A stretch of DNA of 64,000 bases from Saprospiraceae bacterium (GTDB taxonomy: Bacteria > Bacteroidota > Bacteroidia > Chitinophagales > Saprospiraceae). Under the pieces are notes generated by a model, which worked only from the letters and a program-made list of their open reading frames with translations, did not search any database and was not told where the DNA came from. Positions 35,017 to 44,270 of this stretch are shown piece after piece; position 1 is the first letter of the stretch; the number at the start of each line of letters is the position of its first letter. A program made the translations under genes and the position numbers. The stretch covers positions 868,001 through 932,000 of the forward strand of contig JADKCC010000002.1 in the NCBI GenBank assembly GCA_016714785.1, written 5' to 3'.

Positions 35017-37014
35017 ATGATTTCCAATAAGTTATATGTAGTTTTATTATTGTTATTTGCATCTTATATTGGTGAAGCACAGCCAGTCACAGCTACTACT
35101 TATCAAGTAAAAGTGGAGACAGCGGTCAATGCTGCTGAAAACCATGATTATCTCAATGCCATAGAATGGTTTGAGACAGCATATCAAGAGTCTAAAGATC
35201 CGAATTTGCAAGTAGCCATTGGTGATATGTATATGTTATTGCGCGATTATCCTAAAGCTGAAAAAGTGTATGAGCGTGTAATAAAAAGAGATAAAAGAGA
35301 TGAATTTTTTGATATAAAACTAGATTATGCCAAAGCTATAAAGGCTCAGGGTAAATATAAGCAAGCATTGGACGAATTAAATGCTTTTATTTCTGCTGTA
35401 GAAAGCGACTCCTTAAAAAATGATGCGAAGATAGAACTACGAGGTATATTATTGATGGAAAAATATCCTGAGAATATCGAAGCGGCAGTATCATTTGCAA
35501 ATGAAGAGATCAATTCTCCATCAGCGGAATCATCTCCTGCTTATTATACAGATGGTACTTTATATTATTCAAGTTTGAACGCAAAAGCACCTGTTACTAT
35601 AGATGGTCAGGAAGGAGAGTATCATGCCAAAATTTACTCAGCCAGTCGCACGCCACAGGGAGATTTTAGCAAACCAGTAGCTCTTGAAGAAGCGATAAAT
35701 CGTGTGGACTTTTTTAATACTGGTGTATCTTTCTCTCAAGATGGGGAGCGAATGTACTTTACAAGAGAAAAATATACAAATAATGGTGTAAAAAATGCAC
35801 AAATATATTTGTCAAAACGTGCTGGGGACAAATGGGGCACACCATATCCGATCGAGTCTTTAAATAATGAATTCAAATCCAGGCACCCAGCAGAAGGCGA
35901 ACTCTTCGGACAAAGGGTATTATATTACATATCTGATATGCCTGGCGGATATGGCGGATATGATATTTACTATTCGCCTATAAATGGAGATAATTATGGT
36001 ATTCCAGTAAATCTTGGGCAAACAATAAATACATCAAAAAATGAAAATTCACCGTTTTATAAAGACGGTACCTTGTATTTTAGTAGCAATGGTCATCCAG
36101 GTATGGGTGGTATGGACAATTTTTACGCTACTTGGGATGGCAAAAAATGGAGTGAACCTGAAAATATGGGCTTCAATTATAATACATCTTATGATGATGG
36201 GTTTCTTAGATTTAATCAAGGAGGCACAGCAGGGTTTGTCGTTTCCAACCGTACCCATAAAGACAAAAAGAAATTTAAAAATTCAGAAACTTGCTGTGAT
36301 GACATTTATACTATTCAGATTAGAGACCTTGTTATCGATTTGAAGACTTTGGTAAATGGCAGTAAAGGTCCACTAGAAGGTGCTACTATAGAGTTGTTTG
36401 AAGGTTCTAGAAAAGTGCCAATTGATAGTAAAACTAATTTTTTGAGCAATGATTTTAATTTTCTTTTAGATGCTGACAAGTCATATACAGCTAGAATCAC
36501 TAGGGATGGTTACTACCCCGACTCCATAAGTTTTAATACGAATGGTATTTTTGATGATTATACCGTTAATAAGACCGTGACTTTAAATCCAAAGCCTGAA
36601 GCTCCCAAAAGAACTGTGTCTAGAAATGAACCAATAACATTAAAAAGTATCTTTTTTGACTTCAATGACGATAAAATATTGCCAGAAGCTGAAAAGGATT
36701 TGGCTTATTTGAAATCTTTGATGGACCAATATCCTGATATGGTTATTGAATTGTCTTCACATACTGATAGTAGGGGAGATAATGAGTTTAATAAGAAGTT
36801 ATCTCAACGAAGAGCTAACTCTACCAAGACTTGGTTGATAGAAGAAGGTGTGACCTCATCCAGAATTAAAGCTGTAGGATACGGAGAAACAAGATTGCTC
36901 AATAAGTGTAAAGACAAGGTAAAATGTACAGAGGAAGAACATCAACTTAACAGAAGATCAGAATTTAAAATAATTGCTGGACCACAAACAATAGAAATTA
37001 AAGGTGAGGAGTAG
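35017..37014 (+). CDS. PorE-like TPR/WD40/CRD/OmpA protein
   Basis: 665 residues. Signal peptide (LLLLFASYIGEAQ), TPR region (~25-150: LNAIEWFETAYQESKDP, YPKAEKVYERVIKRD), PD40/WD40-type beta-propeller (~165-435: YYTDGTLYYSS, FSQDGERMYFTREK, FYKDGTLYFSSNGHPGMGG), a carboxypeptidase-regulatory-like domain (~440-520: GPLEGATIELFEG), and an OmpA domain (~545-655: SIFFDFNDDKILPEAEKDL, SSHTDSRGDNEFNKKLSQRRA). This is exactly the order of PorE of P. gingivalis, which links T9SS to peptidoglycan. Unlike PorE it has no lipobox. Probably an operon with the porP-like gene. Confidence 0.88.
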   Translation: MISNKLYVVLLLLFASYIGEAQPVTATTYQVKVETAVNAAENHDYLNAIEWFETAYQESKDPNLQVAIGDMYMLLRDYPKAEKVYERVIKRDKRDEFFDIKLDYAKAIKAQGKYKQALDELNAFISAVESDSLKNDAKIELRGILLMEKYPENIEAAVSFANEEINSPSAESSPAYYTDGTLYYSSLNAKAPVTIDGQEGEYHAKIYSASRTPQGDFSKPVALEEAINRVDFFNTGVSFSQDGERMYFTREKYTNNGVKNAQIYLSKRAGDKWGTPYPIESLNNEFKSRHPAEGELFGQRVLYYISDMPGGYGGYDIYYSPINGDNYGIPVNLGQTINTSKNENSPFYKDGTLYFSSNGHPGMGGMDNFYATWDGKKWSEPENMGFNYNTSYDDGFLRFNQGGTAGFVVSNRTHKDKKKFKNSETCCDDIYTIQIRDLVIDLKTLVNGSKGPLEGATIELFEGSRKVPIDSKTNFLSNDFNFLLDADKSYTARITRDGYYPDSISFNTNGIFDDYTVNKTVTLNPKPEAPKRTVSRNEPITLKSIFFDFNDDKILPEAEKDLAYLKSLMDQYPDMVIELSSHTDSRGDNEFNKKLSQRRANSTKTWLIEEGVTSSRIKAVGYGETRLLNKCKDKVKCTEEEHQLNRRSEFKIIAGPQTIEIKGEE

Positions 37015-37053
37015 CATTTTAATCTGATATACTTTGTTAATACTTATAATGGA

Positions 37054-37085
37054 GGAGATATTTGAAAAAGTATCTCCTTTTTTTA
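37054..37085 (+). terminator. Rho-independent terminator after PorE-like gene
   Basis: Perfect 7-bp stem GGAGATA / TATCTCC, 10-nt loop, T8 run. Confidence 0.85.
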
Positions 37086-37152
37086 TTACTAACGTCCGAA
37101 TGCTAAGTAGAATAATTCTAAATAATACAAATATTTAAATTCAGAATGTCAT

Positions 37153-37185
37153 TTTGTGTGGTTAGCATAAACCTTCTTATATTTG
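37153..37185 (+). promoter_or_regulatory. Promoter of nqr operon
   Basis: TTTG (37153-37156), 21-nt spacer and TATATTTG (37178-37185): an exact match to the Bacteroidota consensus, 47 bp before the nqrA ATG. Confidence 0.7.
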
Positions 37186-37232
37186 CGCAATTTTTAGATT
37201 ATTTTTAAAAATAAAATCATTTAAATATCACA

Positions 37233-38858
37233 ATGGATAAGCTGAAACTCACTTTAAGCTTGGCTTTCGTAGCACATATTTTATCTGCCCAATCCCAGTC
37301 ATCTGGCAGCGGTTTACTTTTTTATAGTATAATTGGTTTATGTGCCATATTGGTAGTTTGGGCTATGTTAAGTCTAGCATCCAACTTGATGAAGATAGAA
37401 GCCAATAAATACGGTATTAAATCTGATAATAATAATATGAGTGTTTTTCCAGGGTTAAGAGACTTTTTTAAACCGCGCAAACCAACCTACATAAATGGTG
37501 GTAGTTTTCATCTACTTACAAAAGGTCATGATATCAAGTTGGCTGGATCGGCAGATATTTCTTTAATTGAGCAAACACCAGTTGCTCGATTTGGGATTAA
37601 ACCTACAGACTTTCATGGTATGTCTCCCATTCCAAAGGTAGAATTGGAAGTAGGAAATGATGTAAAAGCTGGCGATGTCTTGTTTTATGATAAAAAAAGA
37701 CCTGAAATCAAATATTGTTCACCGGTAAGTGGCGAGTTGGTAGATGTAAAAAGAGGAGAGAAGAGATCTATTGCAGAAGTGGTAATATTGGCAGATAAAG
37801 AAATGAAGTATAAATCAGTCAATGTACCTAATATTGATACTTCTGATAGAAATACATTAATACATTTCATGGCTGAAAATGGACTTTGGCCAATGATAAA
37901 TGAACGACCATTTGATGTGGTTCCAGAGTTAGACACTATTCCAGTCAATATTTTTATTTCTACATTTGATACTGCACCACTAGCACCTGACAATAACCTT
38001 ATAGTAAAAGACAATGAAGCAGCTTTCCAAACAGGGTTAAATGTACTTGGTAAATTGACATCTGGTAAAGTTCACCTTGGCTTAGATGCCAGAGGTAACT
38101 CAGCACCATCATCCGCTTTTACAGATGCCCTCGGTGTAGAAAAACATTGGTTTGCAGGAGCACATCCAGCAGGAAATGTGGGTATTCACATACATCATGT
38201 TGCTCCGATCAAAGGGCTGGACAAAGTATGGACATTGACAGTACAAGAAGTTATAACGATCGGTATGATGTTTTTGACCGGTCAATATCATGCTGAGCGA
38301 GTGGTAGCGTTAACAGGGGCCGAACTGAAGACACCAAAATATGTCAAGACTTTCCAAGGTGCAAATTTAGGAGATTTGTTGGCTGGTAACATAATGGGAG
38401 ATAATGTAAGAATCGTATCAGGTGACGTTCTTTCAGGCAAACAAGATACTATGGATGGATTTTTATCATTCAGAGCCGATCAAGTGACTGTTTTGACAGA
38501 GGGAGACGATTTTGAATTGTTTGGATGGTTATTGCCTTTGGCACCAAGGCCAAGTCTTTCTGGAACGATACCTTCTTATGGAGGTAAAGATTACCATTTT
38601 GAAGCCAATACCAATACACATGGTGAGAAAAGGGCTTTTGTTGTTTCAGGACAATATGAAGAAGTATTGCCAATGGATATATACCCACAGCACTTAATGA
38701 AAGCCATCATAACGGGTAATATTGAAAAAATGGAAGGCTTAGGAATAACCGAACTTACAGAAGAAGATGTCGCATTGTGTGAATTTGCATGTACATCAAA
38801 AAATCCATTGCAAAGTCTTCTTAGACAAGGTTTGGATACTTTAAAAGAGCAATTATAA
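37233..38858 (+). CDS. nqrA: Na+-translocating NADH:quinone reductase subunit A, N-terminally extended
   Basis: 541 residues against the usual ~445. The NqrA part starts at about residue 95 (GHDIKLAG) and includes ARFGIKPTDFHGM, the barrel-sandwich segment VELEVGNDVKAGDVLFYDK and the C-terminal Cys-containing CEFACTSKNPLQ. The first ~95 residues add a signal-peptide-like stretch (LTLSLAFVAHILSAQ) and a membrane helix (LFYSIIGLCAILVVWAMLSLA). No better start codon lies at the usual position, so the extension seems real. NqrA binds quinone on the cytoplasmic side of the Na+-NQR complex. First of six nqr genes. Confidence 0.93.
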   Translation: MDKLKLTLSLAFVAHILSAQSQSSGSGLLFYSIIGLCAILVVWAMLSLASNLMKIEANKYGIKSDNNNMSVFPGLRDFFKPRKPTYINGGSFHLLTKGHDIKLAGSADISLIEQTPVARFGIKPTDFHGMSPIPKVELEVGNDVKAGDVLFYDKKRPEIKYCSPVSGELVDVKRGEKRSIAEVVILADKEMKYKSVNVPNIDTSDRNTLIHFMAENGLWPMINERPFDVVPELDTIPVNIFISTFDTAPLAPDNNLIVKDNEAAFQTGLNVLGKLTSGKVHLGLDARGNSAPSSAFTDALGVEKHWFAGAHPAGNVGIHIHHVAPIKGLDKVWTLTVQEVITIGMMFLTGQYHAERVVALTGAELKTPKYVKTFQGANLGDLLAGNIMGDNVRIVSGDVLSGKQDTMDGFLSFRADQVTVLTEGDDFELFGWLLPLAPRPSLSGTIPSYGGKDYHFEANTNTHGEKRAFVVSGQYEEVLPMDIYPQHLMKAIITGNIEKMEGLGITELTEEDVALCEFACTSKNPLQSLLRQGLDTLKEQL

Positions 38859-38884
38859 TATAAAAACGAATTTATTATATACAA

Positions 38885-40135
38885 ATGGGATTAATAGATT
38901 TTTTAAAGAGAATAGAGCCAGATAAGAAAAAAAGTCCATTGTTGCACACTGCTTACGATGCCTTTTTTACTTTTGCTTATGCACCTGATACAGTAACAAA
39001 AGCTGGTACACATATCAAAGATGGTATGGATCTCAAGAGGTTAATGGTTACAGTTGTCATTGCAATGCAGCTATGTTATGTATTTGGCACCTATAATATT
39101 GGCCATCAGCATTTTGTAGCAGCGGGTGAGTATTTAGGTTTTATTGAAGGCTTTCATCTTAAATTAGCTCATGGGCTTATAAAGTTACTTCCAATATATG
39201 TTGTTAGTATGGCTGTAGGGTTAGGTATTGAATTTTATTTTGCTGCCAAAAAAGGCCATGCAGTCGAGGAAGGATATTTAGTGACTGGGGCTTTGATACC
39301 TCTCATAATGCCACCTGATATTCCATTGTGGATATTATCATTGTCAATATTTTTTGCTGTAATCATTGGAAAAGAAGCCTTTGGAGGTACGGGTATGAAT
39401 ATTTGGAACGTAGCTTTGTTAGCTAGAGTTTTTGTATTTTTTGCATATCCATTGACCATTGCTGGAGATCAAGTGTGGATTTCGGGTTTTGAAAAAATAG
39501 GAGAGGGTGCCGCTGTAAATTATAGTTGGTGGCATACTGGCTTTTTCAATACTATTTTTGAATCGCTTGGTTTGGCTACTTTTGATACTACAACAACCAT
39601 CGTAAATGGATTTAGTGGTGCAACTCCATTAGCTCTTGCCTATGAAGGTGGATGGGAGAAGGTGACCAATGTATTTAGTGAGAATCAAATGATTTGGGGA
39701 GCAATACCAGGATCAATAGGGGAGACAAATAAAGTATTTATTCTGATAGGTGCAGCTATATTATTATTAACTAGAGTGGCAAGTTGGAGGATTATGGCAG
39801 GTATGGTTTTAGGTCTTATAGGTACTACTTGGATATTAAATGCACTTGGATCTACACCATTTATGACTGTAACGTGGACACAACATTTGATGATGGGTTC
39901 GTTTTTGTTTGCTATGGCTTTTATGGCCACGGATCCAGTGACAGCATCTACAACTAATAGAGGTAAATGGATTTATGGTATTTTGATAGGTTTCATTGGT
40001 ATGCTTATAAGAGTAATGAATCCTGCCTATCCTGAGGGTTGGATGTTAGCGATATTATTTTTAAATACATTCGCACCTACCATTGATTATTTTGTTATTG
40101 AATCAAACATTAAAAAAAGATTGAGCCGTGCATAG
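38885..40135 (+). CDS. nqrB: Na+-NQR subunit B
   Basis: 416 residues, polytopic membrane protein of the Na+-NQR core. The FMN-attachment motif SGATPLA is present with Thr247. Other family segments: KEAFGGTGMNIWNVALLARVF and a TM series to the C-terminus (FMATDPVTASTTNRGKW). It carries covalent FMN and riboflavin and lies on the Na+ path. The end overlaps nqrC by 8 bp. Confidence 0.95.
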   Translation: MGLIDFLKRIEPDKKKSPLLHTAYDAFFTFAYAPDTVTKAGTHIKDGMDLKRLMVTVVIAMQLCYVFGTYNIGHQHFVAAGEYLGFIEGFHLKLAHGLIKLLPIYVVSMAVGLGIEFYFAAKKGHAVEEGYLVTGALIPLIMPPDIPLWILSLSIFFAVIIGKEAFGGTGMNIWNVALLARVFVFFAYPLTIAGDQVWISGFEKIGEGAAVNYSWWHTGFFNTIFESLGLATFDTTTTIVNGFSGATPLALAYEGGWEKVTNVFSENQMIWGAIPGSIGETNKVFILIGAAILLLTRVASWRIMAGMVLGLIGTTWILNALGSTPFMTVTWTQHLMMGSFLFAMAFMATDPVTASTTNRGKWIYGILIGFIGMLIRVMNPAYPEGWMLAILFLNTFAPTIDYFVIESNIKKRLSRA

Positions 40136-40886
40136 TACAAGTTATATAATAAAATTTACCCTTGCTATGACTATTATTGTAGCTTTGGTTTTGTCATTGA
40201 TGGTTTCTGGGCTTAAGGATGTACATACTGAAAACGAATCAGTATATAATAAAAAAGGCATTTTATCGGCAGTATCTGACCAATTGGGCAAAGACATCAC
40301 GGCTTTAAGTAATAAGGAAGTCCAAGAAATTTTTGAGAAACAAATCGTTCAGAAGGTCGTTAATAATAAAGGAGAAGAGCTCACTGCTGAGCAAATCAAG
40401 GCAGCGACTGGTGCATCTTCTGCGGTTGATATAGATTTAGGAAAAGAAGCCAAGAAGCCGATAGACCAAAGATTGTTGCCAATTTTCACATATACAGATG
40501 CTAACAAAAAAAGTTACAATATCTTATATGTGAGAGGTAAAGGATTATGGGATGAAATTTGGGGATACATTGCGTTTAGTGATGATTGGAATACCATTTC
40601 AGGTCAAGCTTTCGATCACAAAGGTGAAACTCCAGGTTTAGGTGCAGAGATCAAAGACAACAAATCATGGTATTCTCAGTTTACTGGCAAGAAGATTTAT
40701 AATCAAGCAGGTGAATACAAATCAGTGTCTGTAGTGAAAGGTGGTGTAAAAATACCAGATCATCAAGTTGATGCGATCTCTGGTGCTACCATCACTGGTA
40801 ATGGAGTAGATGAAATGTTAGAAAAGGGTTTGAAAAACTATGAGCCTTATATACAGAAAAATAAAAAATCAGAACCAGTAAAATAA
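40128..40886 (+). CDS. nqrC: Na+-NQR subunit C
   Basis: 252 residues. One N-terminal TM helix (11-28), then a periplasmic domain with the FMN-binding motif DAISGATITGNGV, where Thr221 carries covalent FMN. GETPGLGAEIKD and WGYIAFSDDW are typical NqrC segments. It shuttles electrons between NqrB and the 2Fe-2S centre in the membrane. It overlaps nqrB by 8 bp, and nqrD follows after 5 bp. Confidence 0.95.
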   Translation: MHSTSYIIKFTLAMTIIVALVLSLMVSGLKDVHTENESVYNKKGILSAVSDQLGKDITALSNKEVQEIFEKQIVQKVVNNKGEELTAEQIKAATGASSAVDIDLGKEAKKPIDQRLLPIFTYTDANKKSYNILYVRGKGLWDEIWGYIAFSDDWNTISGQAFDHKGETPGLGAEIKDNKSWYSQFTGKKIYNQAGEYKSVSVVKGGVKIPDHQVDAISGATITGNGVDEMLEKGLKNYEPYIQKNKKSEPVK

Positions 40887-40891
40887 ACAAA

Positions 40892-41593
40892 ATGGCTGAA
40901 GTATTAAATGTATCAAAAAAAGAGCAATCGGCGTTTTCTTTCGGTAAGGAAGAAATAAGGTTATTGACTGATCCGCTGAGCGATAATAACCCTATTACAA
41001 TCCAAATCCTTGGAGTTTGTTCTGCATTGGCAGTAACCACATTAGTATCTAAGGCAATAGTAATGGGAATAGCTGTTACCTTAGTTACGGCATTTTCTAA
41101 TCTCTTTACTTCTGCACTTCGTAATTATATCCCGAAATCTATCAGGATGATCGTTCAATTAGTGATCATAGCATTTTTGGTAACTGTTGTGGAGTTGGCT
41201 TTGAAAGCGGCAAACTATCCTATTTGGAAAGATTTATCGGTATTTATCGGATTGATCATTACCAATTGTATTGTGATGGGTAGGCTGGAAGCCTACGCAA
41301 TGGCCAACAAACCATGGAAGTCCTTTTTAGATGGTATCGGAAATGGAGTGGGTTATTCTCTTATTTTGATAATTGTAGCGGTTTTTAGGGAGCTTTTTGG
41401 TAAAGGTTCTCTATTGGATTATAAAATCATTGGGCCTACCTCTGAGTATGTATTAAATACCACAAGTTCCGCATGGTTGTCATGGTACACTCCAAACAAC
41501 TTATTTGTACTTTCGCCAGCTGCCATGTTTTTGATTGCAGTTATTATTTGGGTACAGAGAAGTAGAAATCCAAAATTAGTAGATATTTCTTAA
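40892..41593 (+). CDS. nqrD: Na+-NQR subunit D
   Basis: 233 residues. A soluble N-terminal stretch of ~35 residues precedes six TM helices. Family motifs: ITIQILGVCSALAVTT, FIGLIITNCIVMGRLEAYAMAN and SLILIIVAVFRELFG. With NqrE it forms the pseudo-symmetric membrane core, which binds an iron-sulfur or iron centre through the CxxxxA/TNC cysteines (Cys in LGVCSA and TNC). Confidence 0.94.
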   Translation: MAEVLNVSKKEQSAFSFGKEEIRLLTDPLSDNNPITIQILGVCSALAVTTLVSKAIVMGIAVTLVTAFSNLFTSALRNYIPKSIRMIVQLVIIAFLVTVVELALKAANYPIWKDLSVFIGLIITNCIVMGRLEAYAMANKPWKSFLDGIGNGVGYSLILIIVAVFRELFGKGSLLDYKIIGPTSEYVLNTTSSAWLSWYTPNNLFVLSPAAMFLIAVIIWVQRSRNPKLVDIS

Positions 41594-41611
41594 TCATTAT
41601 AATAAATAGAA

Positions 41612-42217
41612 ATGGGTGATATAATAAATATATTCATAAAATCTGCCTTTATTGAAAATCTAGCTTTGTCTTATTTTCTTGGTATGTGTTCTTTTCTGGC
41701 AGTTTCCAAAAGTGTAAAGACGGCACTTGGTCTGGGTATTGCTGTTATTTTTGTTAATGGACTTACGATTCCTTTGAACTGGTTGATAGATTACTATTTT
41801 TTAGGGGAAGGTGGTCTTTTTGGCATGGATCTTACTTTCCTAAGGTTTATCATATTTATTTCCACCATTGCTGCATTAGTTCAGTTGGTTGAAATGGTAG
41901 TAGAAAAGTATTCTCCTTCTCTATACAATTCATTAGGTATTTTCCTTCCATTAATCACTGTAAACTGTGCTATTTTAGGCGCATCTTTATTTATGATTAC
42001 TAAGGAGTATAATTTTGCACAATCTGTATCATTTGGCCTAGGTGGTGGTGTCGGTTGGGCTTTGGCTATCGTAGCCATTGCAGGTATTCGGGAGAAAATG
42101 GCCTATTCTCAGATTCCACCAGCACTTCGTGGGCTTGGTATGGCATTTTTCCTAACAGGATTGATGGGTATGGCTTTTATGGGATTGATGGGTATTGATC
42201 CAGCAGCATTTAAATAA
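41612..42217 (+). CDS. nqrE: Na+-NQR subunit E
   Basis: 201 residues, six TM helices. Segments FLGMCSFLAVSKSVKTALGLG, GIFLPLITVNCAILGASLFM and GGGVGWALAIVAIAGIREKM are diagnostic. The Cys in LGMCSF and VNCAIL match those that ligate the membrane iron centre with NqrD. Spaced 18 bp from nqrD and 20 bp from nqrF. Confidence 0.95.
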   Translation: MGDIINIFIKSAFIENLALSYFLGMCSFLAVSKSVKTALGLGIAVIFVNGLTIPLNWLIDYYFLGEGGLFGMDLTFLRFIIFISTIAALVQLVEMVVEKYSPSLYNSLGIFLPLITVNCAILGASLFMITKEYNFAQSVSFGLGGGVGWALAIVAIAGIREKMAYSQIPPALRGLGMAFFLTGLMGMAFMGLMGIDPAAFK

Positions 42218-42237
42218 GAAATTAAATAGTAATAGAA

Positions 42238-43560
42238 ATGTTTGTAGCATTATCAGTTATAATATTTTCAGCGATCATCTTGGGGCTTTCCTACATGCTG
42301 ATCTATGCACGAAAAAAGTTAGTACCTCAAGGAGATGTGAAAATTTTCATCAATGGGGATGAAAACAATCCGATCCTTGCAAAGCCAGGTTCTTCTTTGC
42401 TTTCCACTCTAGGTGATAGCAATATATTCTTACCTTCAGCATGTGGTGGAGGTGGTACTTGTGCAATGTGTGAATGCCATGTATATGATGGTGGAGGCGA
42501 TGTGCTTCCTACAGAGATGAATCACCTTACACGCAAAGAAGCTGCTGAAGGTATGCGTCTGGCATGTCAGGTTAAGGTACGCCAAGATATGAAAATTGGT
42601 ATTCCAGAAGAAATCTTTGGTATCAAAAAGTGGGAATGTGAAGTGATCTCAAATTATAACGTAGCTACCTTTATCAAGGAGTTTATAGTCCGACTACCAC
42701 CTGGAGAGAATTTGGATTTTCAAGCTGGTGGATATATTCAGATAGATGTACCGCCAGTGAAGGTTGATTTTAAAGATATGGATATTACTGCACACCCTAA
42801 GTATCATGATAGACCTGACAAATTTCAGAAAGATTGGGATCAAAATAAAATGTGGGACTTAAAGATGGTCAATGATGAGCCTATCTTTAGAGCTTACTCT
42901 ATGTCCAATCACCCTGCTGAAGGAAATATAGTGTCGCTTACTATCAGGATTGCGACGCCACCATTTAAATTTAAGTTTTTGCCAGATGGTAAGAGACAGT
43001 GGGATGGATATGAAGCCGTGAATCCTGGTATTTGCTCATCTTACGTTTTCTCTAGAAAGCCTGGTGATAAGGTGACTATATCTGGACCTTATGGCGAATT
43101 CTTCATCAAACCTACACAAGCAGAAATGCTGTACGTAGGTGGTGGAGCTGGTATGGCTCCGATGAGATCGCACCTTTACCATTTGTTCCAAACATTGAAA
43201 ACAGGTAGAAAGGTTACTTTCTTCTATGGTGGTAGGACAAAACAAGAGTTATTCTACATTGAAGAGTTTAGAGAGATTGAAAAGAATTTCCCTAATTTCA
43301 GATTTGCTGTAGCACTTGATAATCCTTTGCCAGAAGATAATTGGGTACTTAAGAAAGACTTAAATGACCCAGAAGGTGATGGTTTTAAAGGTTTTGTACA
43401 CAATGTAGTGATAGCTGAATATCTTAGTAAACATCCAGCGCCGGAAGAAGTTGAATTGTATTTCTGTGGGCCACCAATGATGAACCAATCAGTAATCAAA
43501 ATGGCCGACGATTGGGGAATTCCTAAGGAAAATGTATCGTTTGATGATTTTGGTGGGTAA
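42238..43560 (+). CDS. nqrF: Na+-NQR subunit F (NADH dehydrogenase, 2Fe-2S/FAD)
   Basis: 440 residues. N-terminal TM (5-24), then a 2Fe-2S ferredoxin domain with Cys69, Cys75, Cys78 and Cys110 (PSACGGGGTCAMC ... LACQV), an FAD-binding domain (RAYSMSNHPAE), and an NADH-binding domain (YVGGGAGMAPMRSH, ELYFCGPPMMNQSV). Entry point for NADH electrons into the sodium pump. Last gene of the operon, ended by a terminator 29 bp downstream. Confidence 0.96.
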   Translation: MFVALSVIIFSAIILGLSYMLIYARKKLVPQGDVKIFINGDENNPILAKPGSSLLSTLGDSNIFLPSACGGGGTCAMCECHVYDGGGDVLPTEMNHLTRKEAAEGMRLACQVKVRQDMKIGIPEEIFGIKKWECEVISNYNVATFIKEFIVRLPPGENLDFQAGGYIQIDVPPVKVDFKDMDITAHPKYHDRPDKFQKDWDQNKMWDLKMVNDEPIFRAYSMSNHPAEGNIVSLTIRIATPPFKFKFLPDGKRQWDGYEAVNPGICSSYVFSRKPGDKVTISGPYGEFFIKPTQAEMLYVGGGAGMAPMRSHLYHLFQTLKTGRKVTFFYGGRTKQELFYIEEFREIEKNFPNFRFAVALDNPLPEDNWVLKKDLNDPEGDGFKGFVHNVVIAEYLSKHPAPEEVELYFCGPPMMNQSVIKMADDWGIPKENVSFDDFGG

Positions 43561-43588
43561 TGTACCCTTGATTAAATAGATGTAGAGA

Positions 43589-43615
43589 GGGAATCAGTGA
43601 TGGTTCCCTTTTTTT
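43589..43615 (+). terminator. Terminator of nqr operon
   Basis: Stem GGGAA / TTCCC, extended by weaker pairs, 10-nt loop, T7 run. Confidence 0.7.
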
Positions 43616-43631
43616 AATTTAGTTAAAATAT

Positions 43632-43952
43632 TTGAACATGGAATGGTCTTTGGGTGCATTTGATTGGTCTCTTGTAGTGACTATATTTTTTGGAGCTGTG
43701 AGCGGCTATGTTGCTAGTAGGATATTAGGTGGAGAAGGATTTGGCTTTTTGGGGAACATGGTAGTGGGAGTTATCGGAGGTTATGTAGGTTCTTGGCTTG
43801 TAAAAATTGCCAAAGTACCGTTGATGGATGGATTTTTTGGTAATCTTATTAGCTCTGTTGGTGGTGCAATTATTTTGATTTTTTTCCTTGAACTAATCAA
43901 GTATATGCAACGGAGTAATCAGTCGAGTAAGAAATCAAGAGCAAAGAGGTGA
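43632..43952 (+). CDS. GlsB/YeaQ/YmgE-type small membrane protein
   Basis: 106 residues with three hydrophobic helices rich in Gly: VVTIFFGAVSGYVASRILGG, FGFLGNMVVGVIGGYVGSWL and LISSVGGAIILIFFLEL, then a basic tail (QSSKKSRAKR). This matches the transglycosylase-associated/GlsB stress family of the inner membrane, whose role is unclear. It sits between the nqr terminator and dnaX as its own unit. Confidence 0.8.
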   Translation: MNMEWSLGAFDWSLVVTIFFGAVSGYVASRILGGEGFGFLGNMVVGVIGGYVGSWLVKIAKVPLMDGFFGNLISSVGGAIILIFFLELIKYMQRSNQSSKKSRAKR

Positions 43953-44270
43953 GAAAAAATTTAATATTGTATAAAGCTTTAATGTCTTGAAAAATGAAAA
44001 AATTGCTTTCTTTTTTTATATTCTGATCCAAATGGGTTGCGTTTTATCTTAATATTGAATATCTTAGAGTGATTTTTTTTGGATTTATAAATCGTTTAGA
44101 TTACCTGCGATTCTATGGTGTTGGGAGTGATTTGGGTATTCATCTATCTTCTGCGTAAAAAATAATCAATTAGTTTGTAACTAAGAAATTGTCTATACAA
44201 AATCTAAGTAATTTTTTCGTACGCTTAATTCTACTAATATTTTTTTATCTTTGTGGTCTAAAAACAAATT
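43953..44270. other. Intergenic region upstream of dnaX
   Basis: 318 bp, no gene. TATCTTTG at 44246-44253 is a good -7 box 17 bp before the dnaX ATG, but no TTTG lies at the right distance. Confidence 0.5.

Noticed and set aside
40892..42217. rnf (RnfA/RnfE) genes instead of nqrD/nqrE
   Set aside because: The full six-gene order with nqrA and nqrF shows Na+-NQR.
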